Source: Haloarcula sp. DT43 (GTDB lineage: Archaea > Halobacteriota > Halobacteria > Halobacteriales > Haloarculaceae). Taken from it: 64,000 nt of DNA. The notes beneath the pieces are model-generated. The model was not told the DNA's origin and did no database searches. It worked only from the letters and a program-made list of their open reading frames with translations. Position 1 is the first letter of the stretch, and each line of letters begins with the position of its first letter. The position numbers and the translations under genes are program-made. This document shows positions 40,525-49,262 of this stretch, piece after piece. The stretch lies in contig NZ_JAYMGZ010000001.1 in the NCBI RefSeq assembly GCF_037078405.1, forward strand, positions 1-64,000. The letters run 5' to 3'.

Positions 40525-43296
40525 ATGGACGCTGCGCTTGGCCCGCCCGAGCAGATGGCCGAGCTCGAGGAGGACCTGACGCCGATGATGGCACAGTACT
40601 ACGAGCTGTGCCGCCAGTACGACGACGCCCTGGTCCTCTTTCAGGTCGGGGACTTCTACGAGACCTTCTGTGCGGCCGCGAAACGGGTCGCCCGGCTGTG
40701 TGAGATTACGCTGACTCAGCGCGAGGACTCGACCGGCGAGTACCCGATGGCCGGCATCCCCATCGACAACGCCGAGTCCTACGTCGAGACGCTGCTGGAC
40801 GCGGGCTACCGGGTCGCCATCGCCGACCAGGTCGAAGACCCCGACGAGGTCAGCGGCGTCGTCGAACGGGCGGTGACCCGCGTCGTCACGCCGGGGACCC
40901 TCACCGAGAGCGAACTGCTCGGCGGCGCGGACAACAACTACGTCGCCGCGCTCACCGCCGGCGAGCGCTACGGGCTGGCGCTGCTCGACGTGTCGACCGG
41001 CGACTGCTACGCCACGAGCGTGGGCTCGGAGGCCGCCGTCGCCGACGAACTCAGCCGATTCGGGCCGGCCGAGGCCATCGTCGGCCCGGACGTGGACGTG
41101 GACCGCGACACCGTCTTCGGTCCGGCCTGTCTGGTGACGCGCTACGAGGCGGCGGCCTTCGACCGCGAACGGGCCGACGAGCGCGTGGCCCAGTACTTCG
41201 GCCCGCCCGAGCGTCTGCTGGGCAGCGACGCGGAAATCCGTGCCTGCGGCGCGCTGCTGGCGTACGCGGAGTACACGCGCGGCAGCGCGGGCGCGGTCGG
41301 GCCCGACGGCGAACCGGTCGACCCCGACGTGGACCCCGCGGGGACGCTCGACTACCTCAATCACCTCACGCGGTACGACCCGCGGGAGTACATGCTGCTG
41401 GACGCGGTGGCCGTCGAGAGCCTCGAACTGTTCGAGCGCCGGTCGGTGCGGGGCCACGAGAACCGCACGCTCGTCGACACGGTCGACGAGACGGCGTGTG
41501 CGCTGGGCCGGCGGAAACTGACCGACTGGCTCCGCCGCCCGCTGCTCGACGCCGACCGCATCGAGGCCCGCCACGGCGCGGTCGCGGAACTCCAGCGGGA
41601 CCCCGCGACCAGGGAGGCGCTCGCGGACCTGCTCGCGGACGTATACGACCTCGAACGGCTCATATCGCGCGTCTCTCGCGGCCGGGCGAACGCACGGGAC
41701 CTCCGGTCGCTGGCCGCCACGCTGTCGGTCGTGCCGGACATCCGGGACCGCCTCGCCGACGCCGACGCCCGCCTGCTCGCGGACCTGCACGCGACGCTGG
41801 ACCCGCTCACGGCGGTCCGCGAGGAAATCGAGGCGGCGATTCGCCCGGACCCGCCACAGGCGGTGACCGAGGGCGGGGTCGTCCGCGAGGGCTACGACGA
41901 GGAACTGGACCGACTCCGCTCGACCGAGCAGTCGGGCAAACAGTGGATAGACGACCTCGAAGCGAGCGAGCGCGAGCGCACCGGCATCGACTCGCTGAAG
42001 GTCGGCCACAATTCGGTGCACGGCTACTACATCGAGGTGACCAACGCCAACCTCGACTCCGTGCCCGACGACTACCAGCGCCGCCAGACGCTGAAAAACA
42101 GCGAACGCTACTACACGCCGGAACTCAAGGAGCGCGAGGAGGAGATTCTGCGCGCCGAGAGCGCGGCCGACGACCTGGAGTACGACCTGTTCTGTGCGGT
42201 CCGGGACGAGGTGGCCGGCGAGGCCGAGCGCGTCCAGGCCCTGGCCGACCGACTGGCCCGCCTCGACGTGCTTGTCTCGTTCGCCGCGGTCGCGGCGCAG
42301 TACGACTACTGCCGGCCGACCGTCGGGAGCGACGGCATCGACATCACCGCCGGCCGCCACCCGGTCGTCGAGCGGGCCGAGGACGCGTTCGTCCCCAACG
42401 ACACGGGGCTGGGCAGCGGGCCAGTCCAAGCGAGCGGGGACAGCAGCGACGACGGCGTTGCTGCGGACGATATCCGGCCCTTCCTCGCCGTCGTCACAGG
42501 CCCGAACATGAGCGGGAAGTCGACGTACATGCGCCAGGTCGCGCTGATATGCCTGCTCGCGCAGGCGGGCAGTTTCGTCCCCGCGAAGGCGGCCGACCTC
42601 CCGATACTGGACCGGGTGTTCACCCGCGTCGGGGCCAGCGACGACATCGCCGGCGGCCGCTCGACGTTCATGATAGAGATGACCGAACTGGCGACGATTC
42701 TCGACGCGGCGACCGCCGACTCGCTCGTCCTGCTGGACGAGGTGGGCCGCGGCACGTCGACGGCTGACGGACTGGCTATCGCCCGCGCCGTCACCGAGTA
42801 CCTCCACGACGAGGTCGGCGCGTACACGCTGTTTGCCACCCACCACCACGACCTGACCGCCGTCGCGGCCGACCTGCCCGGCGCGACCAACCGCCACTTC
42901 GAGACCAGCCGGGAGGACGGCGATGTCCGCTTCGACCACGAACTCGCGCCCGGGCCCGCGGCGGCCTCCTACGGCGTCGAGGTGGCGAGCATGGCCGGCG
43001 TGCCCGAGGCCGTCGTCGAGCGGTCGCGAGCCCTGCTGGCGGACGCCGACGGAACGGCGGCCACTCCCGATGCGGAGACGGACCCAGCGACGACAGGGCC
43101 GGCGGAGAACGGGGCGACAGCGGCGAACGGAGCGGCCCCGGCCGACGAAGCGACGGCGGACGGCGAGGCGCTCCGGACGAACGGGCGCGAACTCCCGGCG
43201 TCGGTGGCCGCGGAGTTGGCGTCGCTCGACGTGGCGACGATGACGCCGATAGAGGCGATGAACGCGCTCGCGGACCTGCAGGACCGGCTCGAATGA
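40525..43296 (+). CDS. mutS: DNA mismatch repair protein MutS
   Basis: This 923-residue mismatch-recognition ATPase has the mismatch-reading Phe-x-Glu in [10 protein letters not shown] (residues about 34-43), a connector domain, lever/clamp domains (about 260-640), Walker [15 protein letters not shown] (about 657-670), Walker [17 protein letters not shown] (about 733-748) and the ATHHHDL segment. The C-terminal region carries an Ala/Thr/Gly-rich low-complexity linker (about 845-890) before a final helix. The ATG at 40525 gives [11 protein letters not shown]. Haloarchaeal MutS is of bacterial type. No mutL follows; instead there is a HalOD1 remnant and convergent nucS. Confidence 0.95.
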   Translation: MDAALGPPEQMAELEEDLTPMMAQYYELCRQYDDALVLFQVGDFYETFCAAAKRVARLCEITLTQREDSTGEYPMAGIPIDNAESYVETLLDAGYRVAIADQVEDPDEVSGVVERAVTRVVTPGTLTESELLGGADNNYVAALTAGERYGLALLDVSTGDCYATSVGSEAAVADELSRFGPAEAIVGPDVDVDRDTVFGPACLVTRYEAAAFDRERADERVAQYFGPPERLLGSDAEIRACGALLAYAEYTRGSAGAVGPDGEPVDPDVDPAGTLDYLNHLTRYDPREYMLLDAVAVESLELFERRSVRGHENRTLVDTVDETACALGRRKLTDWLRRPLLDADRIEARHGAVAELQRDPATREALADLLADVYDLERLISRVSRGRANARDLRSLAATLSVVPDIRDRLADADARLLADLHATLDPLTAVREEIEAAIRPDPPQAVTEGGVVREGYDEELDRLRSTEQSGKQWIDDLEASERERTGIDSLKVGHNSVHGYYIEVTNANLDSVPDDYQRRQTLKNSERYYTPELKEREEEILRAESAADDLEYDLFCAVRDEVAGEAERVQALADRLARLDVLVSFAAVAAQYDYCRPTVGSDGIDITAGRHPVVERAEDAFVPNDTGLGSGPVQASGDSSDDGVAADDIRPFLAVVTGPNMSGKSTYMRQVALICLLAQAGSFVPAKAADLPILDRVFTRVGASDDIAGGRSTFMIEMTELATILDAATADSLVLLDEVGRGTSTADGLAIARAVTEYLHDEVGAYTLFATHHHDLTAVAADLPGATNRHFETSREDGDVRFDHELAPGPAAASYGVEVASMAGVPEAVVERSRALLADADGTAATPDAETDPATTGPAENGATAANGAAPADEATADGEALRTNGRELPASVAAELASLDVATMTPIEAMNALADLQDRLE

Positions 43297-43690
43297 GTCA
43301 GCCGTCGTTCGGGCCGTCGCGGTCCCAGAGGGACGGCCGACGCGGACCCTGCCACCGCTGGCCGACAGCATCAATCCGGACGCACTGACGGCGTGCACCG
43401 TCGAATCGGACACCGGCGGGCACGTCGCGTTCGATTACAGGGGCCACCGCGTGGTCGTCGACACCGCTGGGACGGTCGCGGTGGACTGGGAGCCGACACG
43501 GGGCGTTACGGCGGCTCCAGCGGGACGAACTCCAGTCCCTTCTCCGCGAGCAACTGGCGTGCCCGGTCGGTCACCGACGGGGCGACGAGGACGCCGCGGA
43601 CCTCGGTGTCGGCGTGCAGGTCACGTTCCAGCGCGTCGACGTACCGACCGAGCTGGCCGACCGCGTCGGGGCCCACGCGCCGGCGCTTGA
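43293..43690 (+). pseudogene. Frameshifted HalOD1-domain gene remnant
   Basis: An ATG overlapping the mutS stop (ATGA, 43293) opens a frame that ends after about 31 codons. A different frame covering 43301-43490 encodes a clear HalOD1 domain: AVVRAVAVPEG, then LPPLADSINPDALTACTV and GGHVAFDYRGHRVVVDTAGT. That frame has no ATG, GTG or TTG start, and no stop until 43690, deep inside nucS on the other strand. Loss of a single base just after the ATG would explain the split. The HalOD1 homology is confident; whether it is a true pseudogene or a sequencing error is not settled. Confidence 0.65.
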
Positions 43691-44225
43691 GTTCGAGTAT
43701 CGTCGTCCGGCCGTCGGCGTCCTCCCCGTAGATGTCGACCGCACCGGCGGGCGTCTCGCGCTCGGTCGCGAGCGGCGTAAAGCCCGACTCGACCAGGGCC
43801 GGCTCCTCCAGGATGCGGTCTTTCAAATCGGCCTCGGTCCCGGTGAGCGCGAGGTCCTCGGAGTCGGTCACGTCGAAGGCGGCGGCGTGGGCGACCGTCT
43901 CGAAGACAACCTCCAGGAATTCCTCGGGCGTCGACCGCGTCGACCGGACGACGAGCGAGCCGTCGGCGACGTCGACGCTGTGTTCACAGCCCGGCGGCTG
44001 CCAGTTCACCGGCTGCTGGCCCTCGTCGGTGTGGACCAGCGCGGCCCCGTCGGGCTTGAGCATCACGTGGCGGTCCCCGGGCCCCAGCGAACTGGCCGCT
44101 CGGCCCTCGTACTCGACCGTACAGGTGCCCACGAGCGTCACCAGCGCGCCGCGGTCGGTGGCCCGCGACGCGAGGTCCAGGGCGGCGGCGGGGTCGGGGT
44201 ACGTCAGCGTCTCGACGGCGGTCAC
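43506..44225 (-). CDS. nucS: Endonuclease NucS (EndoMS)
   Basis: This 239-residue dimeric nuclease cuts both strands at mismatches or acts on branched DNA. The N-terminal domain (about 1-110: GTCTVEYEGRAASSLGPGDR, VMLKPDGAALVHTDEGQQPV) gives dimerisation and DNA binding. The C-terminal RecB-like nuclease has GAVDIYGEDADGRTTILELK with the catalytic Asp, Glu and Lys, plus the QLGRYVDALERDL helix. It is convergent with mutS and with the HalOD1 remnant, which overlaps its 3' end. It may be co-transcribed with the gene at 44235-44672, 9 bp upstream. Confidence 0.93.
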   Translation of the reverse strand: MTAVETLTYPDPAAALDLASRATDRGALVTLVGTCTVEYEGRAASSLGPGDRHVMLKPDGAALVHTDEGQQPVNWQPPGCEHSVDVADGSLVVRSTRSTPEEFLEVVFETVAHAAAFDVTDSEDLALTGTEADLKDRILEEPALVESGFTPLATERETPAGAVDIYGEDADGRTTILELKRRRVGPDAVGQLGRYVDALERDLHADTEVRGVLVAPSVTDRARQLLAEKGLEFVPLEPP

Positions 44226-44234
44226 GGGCGGCGG

Positions 44235-44672
44235 TTAGCGGTCCCCGCGTAAAAAGGACGCGTCGTCGGGGGAGTGGACCGACGGAACGCAGTCCCGGAG
44301 AGCGTCGAGGAGGGCGCGCCGGACGGTCACCGGGTCCCGGTCGGCGCGGTCGAGCGTCCGACAGGCCTCGTCCTTGCGGTCGACCCACCACTGCCGGAAC
44401 GCGCCGGGGTCGGCAGTGCGGGCCAGGACGATGTCCGTCGGGTCCGACAGCGTCGGGTCGAGCCAGCAGACGGCGAACGAGCGGACCGCGCCGTCGCAGA
44501 CGACCAGCCGGTCGTAGGTGGCATCGAGCGTCCCGAGGACGGCCGACGCCGTCCACCCGGTCCCGAGCGGCCTCGACTGGGACAGGGGGTCGGCGTCGAC
44601 GCCCCAGTGTGCGAGACGGGGGTCGTATCGGCCGTCGGGCCGGGCGACGGCCACGAGTGTTCGACGGCCCAT
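44235..44672 (-). CDS. Conserved haloarchaeal protein of unknown function (DUF6735-like)
   Basis: This 145-residue protein starts MGRRTLVAVARPDGRYDPRL and contains AHWGVDADPLSQSRPLG and FAVCWLDPTLSDPTDIVLAR. It resembles a haloarchaeal family I recall as DUF6735, which begins similarly with a short beta-hairpin and a HWG motif. It has no membrane segments or catalytic motif I can name. It lies 9 bp upstream of nucS on the same strand, so co-transcription with nucS is likely. Confidence 0.6.
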   Translation of the reverse strand: MGRRTLVAVARPDGRYDPRLAHWGVDADPLSQSRPLGTGWTASAVLGTLDATYDRLVVCDGAVRSFAVCWLDPTLSDPTDIVLARTADPGAFRQWWVDRKDEACRTLDRADRDPVTVRRALLDALRDCVPSVHSPDDASFLRGDR

Positions 44673-44851
44673 CAGGGACCACCGAGCGCGTGAGCGGGCA
44701 TAGGGGCCCTGACCGCGTTGTCCTATTTGAACGCTGGCCTACACCGTCCGGCGTCCCGCTGGGCCACCGTTGAGGCGTGAGACCACCCGAAATTGCCGGG
44801 TATTGCTAACTCGGCACAACCCTCAAGTAGTACGTTCACGTATCATTACAT

Positions 44852-45139
44852 ATGATGGTGAGCGAGTGGCTCTACGGCGCAATCGCGCTTCTCGTGGGGC
44901 TCCACGTCCTGACCATGCTGTACGCATATCGGTACCGGGGCGACCCCGCCGGCGCGACGGGGCAGGGCGATACCGAAGCGCGCCGTGGTAACGCCACCGA
45001 CGACAGCACTGCCGCCGTCGACTGTCCACACTGCGGGGCGAGAAACGAGGAAGACTACCAGTTCTGTCGGCAGTGCGCCGCGGACCTGACGAACGGGAGC
45101 CCGAAACGCCAGCCGACGGACCGGAGCCAGCCGTACTGA
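44852..45139 (+). CDS. Membrane-anchored zinc-ribbon protein (DUF7577-like)
   Basis: This 95-residue protein has one N-terminal membrane helix (EWLYGAIALLVGLHVLTMLY, about 5-24), a polar linker, then a zinc ribbon CPHCGARNEEDYQFCRQCAA (about 58-77). The layout matches a haloarchaeal family I recall as DUF7577. Two ATGs are adjacent (44852 and 44855). The ribbon faces the cytoplasm if the short N terminus is outside. Function is unknown. Confidence 0.65.
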   Translation: MMVSEWLYGAIALLVGLHVLTMLYAYRYRGDPAGATGQGDTEARRGNATDDSTAAVDCPHCGARNEEDYQFCRQCAADLTNGSPKRQPTDRSQPY

Positions 45140-45291
45140 GACGGCATCCGGTCGAACCGGCCGGTGCGGGACCACAGCAGTCGCTTCTGCGGGAGCGCAT
45201 CCGAATACGCTATCCGGTGGCGTCATCGACGGACAGAGAGGCCTGACCGAAATGTCGATAATTGTTTATCGGAGGGGGTTCGGGTACCGGT

Positions 45292-46275
45292 ATGCGCTTT
45301 GGTGTCATCTCGACGGCGGCAATCGCACGCGAAGACGTGATTCCGGGCATCCAGAAGTCCGAGCACACGGTCGCGGCAATCAGCTCCCGGTCCCGGGACC
45401 GGGCCGACGAGGCGGCCGAGGCGCTCGGTATCGAGAGCGCCTTCGGCGACTACGAGACGATGTTCGCCGAGGCGGACATCGACGCGGTGTACAACCCGCT
45501 CCCGAACGGGCTCCACGCCGAGTGGAGCCAGCGGGCCGCCGACCACGGCCTCGACGTGCTCTGTGAGAAGCCGCTGACGGTCGACGCCGCCGAGGCGGCG
45601 GACCTCTTCGAGTACTGTGCCGACCAAGACGTCGCGCTGATGGAAGCGTTCATGTATCAGTTCCACCCGCGAACCCGGCGGGCGAGGGAAATCGTCGAGA
45701 CCGAACTGGGCGAGATTCACACCGTCGACGCGTCGTTCAAGTTCCCGCTGTCCGACCCCGACGACATCCGGCTGGACCCGGAACTGGCCGGCGGGAGCCT
45801 GATGGACGTGGGCTGTTACGCCGTCAGCGCGGCCCGGGGCTTCCTCGGCGAGCCGGACCGGGCGTTCGCTCACACGCGGGACTCGTGGGACAGCGGCGTC
45901 GACACGAACCTCAGCGGCGTCCTCTCGTACGACGACGGCCGGGTCGCCTCGGTCTCCTGCGGGTTCGACGGCCCGGACCGGGACTACTACCGGGTCGAGA
46001 CCGACGACGGCTGGCTCGAAGCGCCGAACTGCTTCGGCCCAGAGCACGACCAGTCGGTGTCGCTGACCTACAGCGTCGACGGGCGCGAGGTCACCGAGAC
46101 GTTCGACCCCGTCGACCACTACCAGCTGCAGGTCGAGGCGTTCGCCGAGGCCGTCGAAAACGGCGACGCGCCGCCCGTAGACCGGGCCGAGACGCTGGGG
46201 AACATGCGGACCATCGACGCACTGGCCCGGAGCGCGGACCTCGGCGAGCCGGTCGACGTCGCCAACCCCGACTGA
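45292..46275 (+). CDS. Gfo/Idh/MocA-family oxidoreductase
   Basis: This 327-residue NAD(P) sugar-type dehydrogenase has an N-terminal Rossmann fold (RFGVISTAAIAREDVIPGIQ), the family EKP motif in VLCEKPLTVDAAEAADL (about 90-106) and a catalytic region MDVGCYAVSAARGFLG. It resembles glucose-fructose oxidoreductase and archaeal D-xylose 1-dehydrogenases, but the substrate cannot be named. A TATA-like TTGTTTATCGG (45262-45272) lies 25 bases before the ATG. An aldo/keto reductase follows on the same strand. Confidence 0.85.
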   Translation: MRFGVISTAAIAREDVIPGIQKSEHTVAAISSRSRDRADEAAEALGIESAFGDYETMFAEADIDAVYNPLPNGLHAEWSQRAADHGLDVLCEKPLTVDAAEAADLFEYCADQDVALMEAFMYQFHPRTRRAREIVETELGEIHTVDASFKFPLSDPDDIRLDPELAGGSLMDVGCYAVSAARGFLGEPDRAFAHTRDSWDSGVDTNLSGVLSYDDGRVASVSCGFDGPDRDYYRVETDDGWLEAPNCFGPEHDQSVSLTYSVDGREVTETFDPVDHYQLQVEAFAEAVENGDAPPVDRAETLGNMRTIDALARSADLGEPVDVANPD

Positions 46276-46336
46276 GCCGCGCGGCCGCCGCGACGAGCGC
46301 GAAACGGTTTTGACTGCGGCGAGTGAGGCATCTACT

Positions 46337-47176
46337 GTGACACCCCCAACAGTGACGCTTCCGAGTGGCGACGAGCTACCGATGGCCGGTGTCGGGACGT
46401 GGGACATCGACGGCGACACCGTCCGAGAGTCCGTCCGCGCCGGTCTCGACGCCGGCTACGGCCACGTCGACACGGCCGAGGGCTACAAGAACGAGGCCGA
46501 AGTCGGCGAGGCGCTGGCCGACTACGACCGCGACGACGTGTTCCTCACGTCGAAGGTCCTGCCAAAGCACCTCGACTACGAGTCCGTCATCGAGTCCTGC
46601 GAGGCGTCGCTGGACCGCCTCGGCACCGACTACCTCGACCTGTACCTCGTCCACTGGCCCAACCCCGCGACCTCGATTCGGGAGACGATGGACGCGATGG
46701 CCACGCTCCACAACCAGGGCAAGGTCCGCAACGTCGGCGTCTCGAACTTCAGCGCGTACCAGCTGGGGGCTGCCCAGCACGTCGCCGACGTGCCCATCGC
46801 CGTCAACCAGATAGAGTACCACCCCTGGAACACCCAGGACCAGGTCGTCGAGTTCTGCCGCGACACCGACACCGTCGTCGAGGCCGCCGCGCCCCTCGCC
46901 CGGACGGAGGTGTTCGGCGACGACGTGGTCCAGGACGTGGCCGAGCAGTACGACAAGTCACCGGCCCAGGTCGTCCTGAAGTGGGCAGTCGAGAACGGCG
47001 TGGTGGTGCTGCCCAAGTCCTCCTCGCCCGAGCACGTCCGGCAGAACCTCGACCTGTTCGACTGGGAACTCGACGACGTCGACCGCGAGCGCATCGACGG
47101 CATCGACCGCGAGCAGGCGGTCTACGACACCGGCATCAACGACTGGGAGGACGACACCTACGGCATCTCGCAGTAG
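46337..47176 (+). CDS. Aldo/keto reductase, AKR5-like
   Basis: This 279-residue NADPH reductase has the catalytic residues in YGHVDTAEGYKNEAEVGEAL, FLTSKVLPKHL and LYLVHWPNPATS. The segments VRNVGVSNFSAYQL, VNQIEYHPW and VLPKSSSPEHVRQNLDLFDW are typical of the 2,5-diketogluconate reductase group. I chose the GTG at 46337 (TPPTVTLPSGDELP) because a GGTTTT box lies about 27 bases upstream (leaderless) and homologues start near this point. It probably reduces aldehydes or ketones; the substrate is unknown. A small membrane gene starts 4 bp later. Confidence 0.88.
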   Translation: MTPPTVTLPSGDELPMAGVGTWDIDGDTVRESVRAGLDAGYGHVDTAEGYKNEAEVGEALADYDRDDVFLTSKVLPKHLDYESVIESCEASLDRLGTDYLDLYLVHWPNPATSIRETMDAMATLHNQGKVRNVGVSNFSAYQLGAAQHVADVPIAVNQIEYHPWNTQDQVVEFCRDTDTVVEAAAPLARTEVFGDDVVQDVAEQYDKSPAQVVLKWAVENGVVVLPKSSSPEHVRQNLDLFDWELDDVDRERIDGIDREQAVYDTGINDWEDDTYGISQ

Positions 47177-47180
47177 CCGC

Positions 47181-47366
47181 ATGGCCACACCGCCCGCGCT
47201 GGACCGCTGGGACGCCGCGGCCGCGGCGAGCGTCGCCGCGTCGCTGGTCACGGCGTACGTCCTGGTGCCCGACCCGACGGTCCAGTACGGGGCGTGGCTG
47301 GTCGTCTTCTGCGTCTGGATGGCCTGGTTCGTTTCCTTCGGGGCCAGATGGTTATACGGCCCCTAG
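47181..47366 (+). CDS. Small two-helix membrane protein
   Basis: This 61-residue protein has two hydrophobic segments, AAAASVAASLVTAYVLV (about 12-28) and YGAWLVVFCVWMAWFVSFGA (about 36-55). It starts 4 bp after the aldo/keto reductase stop and is probably in the same transcript. I recognise no family. Confidence 0.6.
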   Translation: MATPPALDRWDAAAAASVAASLVTAYVLVPDPTVQYGAWLVVFCVWMAWFVSFGARWLYGP

Positions 47367-47407
47367 AGGGCCGCGCTGAAGCTTTTACTCGATTCCGTGT
47401 CAGCGGA

Positions 47408-47418
47408 GATTTATTTAC
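47408..47418 (+). promoter_or_regulatory. TATA box of the 45-residue protein gene
   Basis: GATTTATTTAC is centred 28 bases before the ATG at 47441, indicating a leaderless mRNA and supporting this very short gene. Confidence 0.6.
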
Positions 47419-47440
47419 TCCCACTGCCTATGCACACTTG

Positions 47441-47578
47441 ATGCCTCGTATCGAAGTCTCGGAGAACCTGTACCGGCAAATCGAGAGCGAAGCCAGCGAG
47501 GACGACTTCAACGACACGCTGTGGAAGATGGTCGGCTCCTATCGGCGCACGCACAACCCTGAAGCGGACCGAGCGTAA
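47441..47578 (+). CDS. Small antitoxin-like/ribbon-helix-helix-type protein (DUF7557-like)
   Basis: This 45-residue protein begins PRIEVSENLYRQIESEAS and continues with DFNDTLWKMVGSYRRTH. The strand-helix-helix pattern recalls ribbon-helix-helix or VapB-type DNA-binding proteins and a haloarchaeal family I know as DUF7557. It has its own well-placed TATA box. No toxin gene (PIN domain or other) is adjacent, so an antitoxin role is only a possibility. Confidence 0.55.
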   Translation: MPRIEVSENLYRQIESEASEDDFNDTLWKMVGSYRRTHNPEADRA

Positions 47579-47647
47579 CGCGAGAGATCGGCGACGGCCG
47601 CGAGGAGAGGTGTTTCTGAGCGTTCTGTGGACGAGTAGCCGCCGTGC

Positions 47648-47665
47648 CGCCGTCACGTGACGGCG
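47648..47665. repeat. 18-bp perfect palindrome between genes
   Basis: CGCCGTCACGTGACGGCG is self-complementary over all 18 bases. It lies 70 bp after the stop of the 45-residue gene and about 100 bp before the amidotransferase gene, where it could be a terminator stem or an operator. The rest of the gap 47579-47762 holds a TATA-like TTTTTAC (near 47731) for the next gene. Confidence 0.5.
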
Positions 47666-47762
47666 TAGTCGCCGCGTCGAGAGCCCCCGGCGCTGTCACC
47701 GTGAGCGGCAATCACTGCCGTCGGTGCTATGTTTTTACGAGTTGAGACGCTTCGTGTCGATA

Positions 47763-48476
47763 ATGAGGCCACGAATCGCCCTGCTGAACGCGGCCCACGA
47801 CGGCGACGACAACCGCCGGAACTTCCGGCGTGAACTCGACGCCGACCTCGTGGAATACGACGTGACCGAGCGCGAACTGCCCGACACCTTCGCGTTCGAC
47901 GGCTGTCTGGTCACGGGCAGCCGCGCGTCGGTCTACTGGGACGAGCCCTGGATTCGGGACCTCGAATCCTGGGTCGGGGAGGCCATCGACCGCGACATCG
48001 CGTTCCTGGGCGTGTGTTTCGGCCACCAGTTGCTCGCCCACGCGCTGGGCGGCACCGTCGAGCCGATGGACGAGTACGAAATCGGCTACCGAACCGTCGA
48101 ACACGACGGCGAGAACGAACTGCTCGCCGGCGTCGACGAGTCGTTCACCGTCTTCACGACACACTCCGACCGCGTCACCGAGTTGCCGCCGGGCGCGACG
48201 CGGTTCGCCGAGAACGACTACGGCGTCCACGGGTTCCGGAAAGGCCCCGTGTTCTCGGTGCAGTTCCACCCCGAGTACGACCCCGAGACGGCCGAGACGG
48301 TGACCAAAGGCAAGGACGACCAGCTCTCCGAGGAGCGCATCGAGGCAGTGCTCGACGGCGTCACCGAGGAGAACTACCGCGCGGCCTGTGAGGCGAAACA
48401 GCTGTTCGACAACTTCACCGCCTTCGCCGCGCGTCGCACGGGCGACGCGACCGGCTCCGCCGCGGCCGACGACTGA
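47763..48476 (+). CDS. Class I glutamine amidotransferase-like protein
   Basis: This 237-residue stand-alone GATase-1 domain carries the nucleophile in FLGVCFGHQLLAHALGG (Cys near residue 82) and the His/Glu pair in FSVQFHPEYDPET (about 168-180), so the triad is complete. The N terminus RPRIALLNAAHDGDDNRR is typical of the haloarchaeal GMP-synthase-like group. The substrate or partner enzyme is unknown; some relatives hydrolyse gamma-glutamyl compounds. The ATG at 47763 has a T-rich TATA-like box about 30 bases upstream. Confidence 0.88.
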   Translation: MRPRIALLNAAHDGDDNRRNFRRELDADLVEYDVTERELPDTFAFDGCLVTGSRASVYWDEPWIRDLESWVGEAIDRDIAFLGVCFGHQLLAHALGGTVEPMDEYEIGYRTVEHDGENELLAGVDESFTVFTTHSDRVTELPPGATRFAENDYGVHGFRKGPVFSVQFHPEYDPETAETVTKGKDDQLSEERIEAVLDGVTEENYRAACEAKQLFDNFTAFAARRTGDATGSAAADD

Positions 48477-48488
48477 GCCGCCGCGGCG

Positions 48489-48956
48489 TCAGGTGAACCG
48501 CCCGGTCTCGCTGTCGCATTCCTCGCAGCGAGTCACCAGCGCGTCCCGGTCGTCCGTCATCTCGACGTAGTTGTGCGTGCGGCCGCCACAGTTCTCGCAG
48601 TGCCGGAGCATGTCGGTGTCGCCCATCGACTGTGGCGCGCCGAGCGCGAGCGCGACGACGCGCTCGTCGCCCTCGTTGTGGCCGCGTTGCCACTCGCCGG
48701 GGGCGAAGCGGACGGCCTCGCCGGCCCCGACGCGTACGTCGCCGTCCTCGGTCTCGAACGTCGCCGTGCCCGACTGGACGAAGAACACCTCCTCCTGGTC
48801 CGGGTGGCGGTGGTAACCGAAGGCGAAGGACTCGCCGGGGGCTAGTTCGTAGTAGTTCACCGCGATGGCGTCGGTGCCGAGCGGCCCGGCGAGGGCCCGC
48901 TTGACCGACGCCGGCCCCATCCGCGATTCGACGGCGTCGACGCTGACTTTCTCCAT
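48489..48956 (-). CDS. Cupin-domain protein with C-terminal zinc ribbon
   Basis: This 155-residue protein has a cupin barrel (about 30-105) with FGYHRHPDQEEVFFVQSG (metal-binding His and Glu) and VRFAPGEWQRGHNEGDE (second motif), then a zinc ribbon CENCGGRTHNY ... TRCEECDSETG at the C terminus (about 115-150). The combination suggests a small-molecule-binding or isomerase-like domain with a nucleic-acid or protein-binding tag. I chose the ATG at 48956 with a TTAAGG box at leaderless distance; a GTG lies three codons upstream. Confidence 0.8.
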   Translation of the reverse strand: MEKVSVDAVESRMGPASVKRALAGPLGTDAIAVNYYELAPGESFAFGYHRHPDQEEVFFVQSGTATFETEDGDVRVGAGEAVRFAPGEWQRGHNEGDERVVALALGAPQSMGDTDMLRHCENCGGRTHNYVEMTDDRDALVTRCEECDSETGRFT

Positions 48957-49043
48957 AGTTGCCACGTAGAGTCGGCCAGTCCTTAACAGTTAGTCAGGCC
49001 GCCGACAGCCGTACCGCCGGCACAGAAGGAGAGACGGCGTCGG

Positions 49044-49208
49044 TCACTCGCGTCGGTCGATATCGAGTTCCTCGTCGAGGTCTTCGAGCCAGTCGGCGTC
49101 CTCCAGTTCCGCCATCTGTTCACGGAAGTGCGTCTTGCAGACGCCGACCTTGACGCCGTCGTTCTCAACGGCGATGTCGGCTTCACGGTCGCAGTAGTGA
49201 CACTGCAT
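49044..49208 (-). CDS. Small zinc-knuckle protein (DUF6757-like)
   Basis: This 54-residue protein begins MQCHYCDREADIAVENDG and continues VKVGVCKTHFREQMAELEDA with a highly acidic tail. CxxC plus C-x-x-H (CKTH) makes a likely single zinc site. It resembles a haloarchaeal family I recall as DUF6757. It is free-standing between the cupin and PHP genes on the same strand. The start at 49208 is the only ATG giving the CHYC motif. Confidence 0.7.
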   Translation of the reverse strand: MQCHYCDREADIAVENDGVKVGVCKTHFREQMAELEDADWLEDLDEELDIDRRE

Positions 49209-49262
49209 ACTCGAAGGGAAGTCCCGGACGACATTGAACCCTCGGGTTCCGTCTGCCGGTCG

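Noticed and set aside
40471-43413. 980-codon minus-strand open frame opposite mutS
   Set aside because: It is the antisense of MutS, with low-complexity Arg/Val composition and no motif.
47441-47578. Toxin-antitoxin pair led by the small antitoxin-like gene
   Set aside because: No PIN, RelE or other toxin gene lies on either side; the neighbours are a small membrane protein and an amidotransferase.
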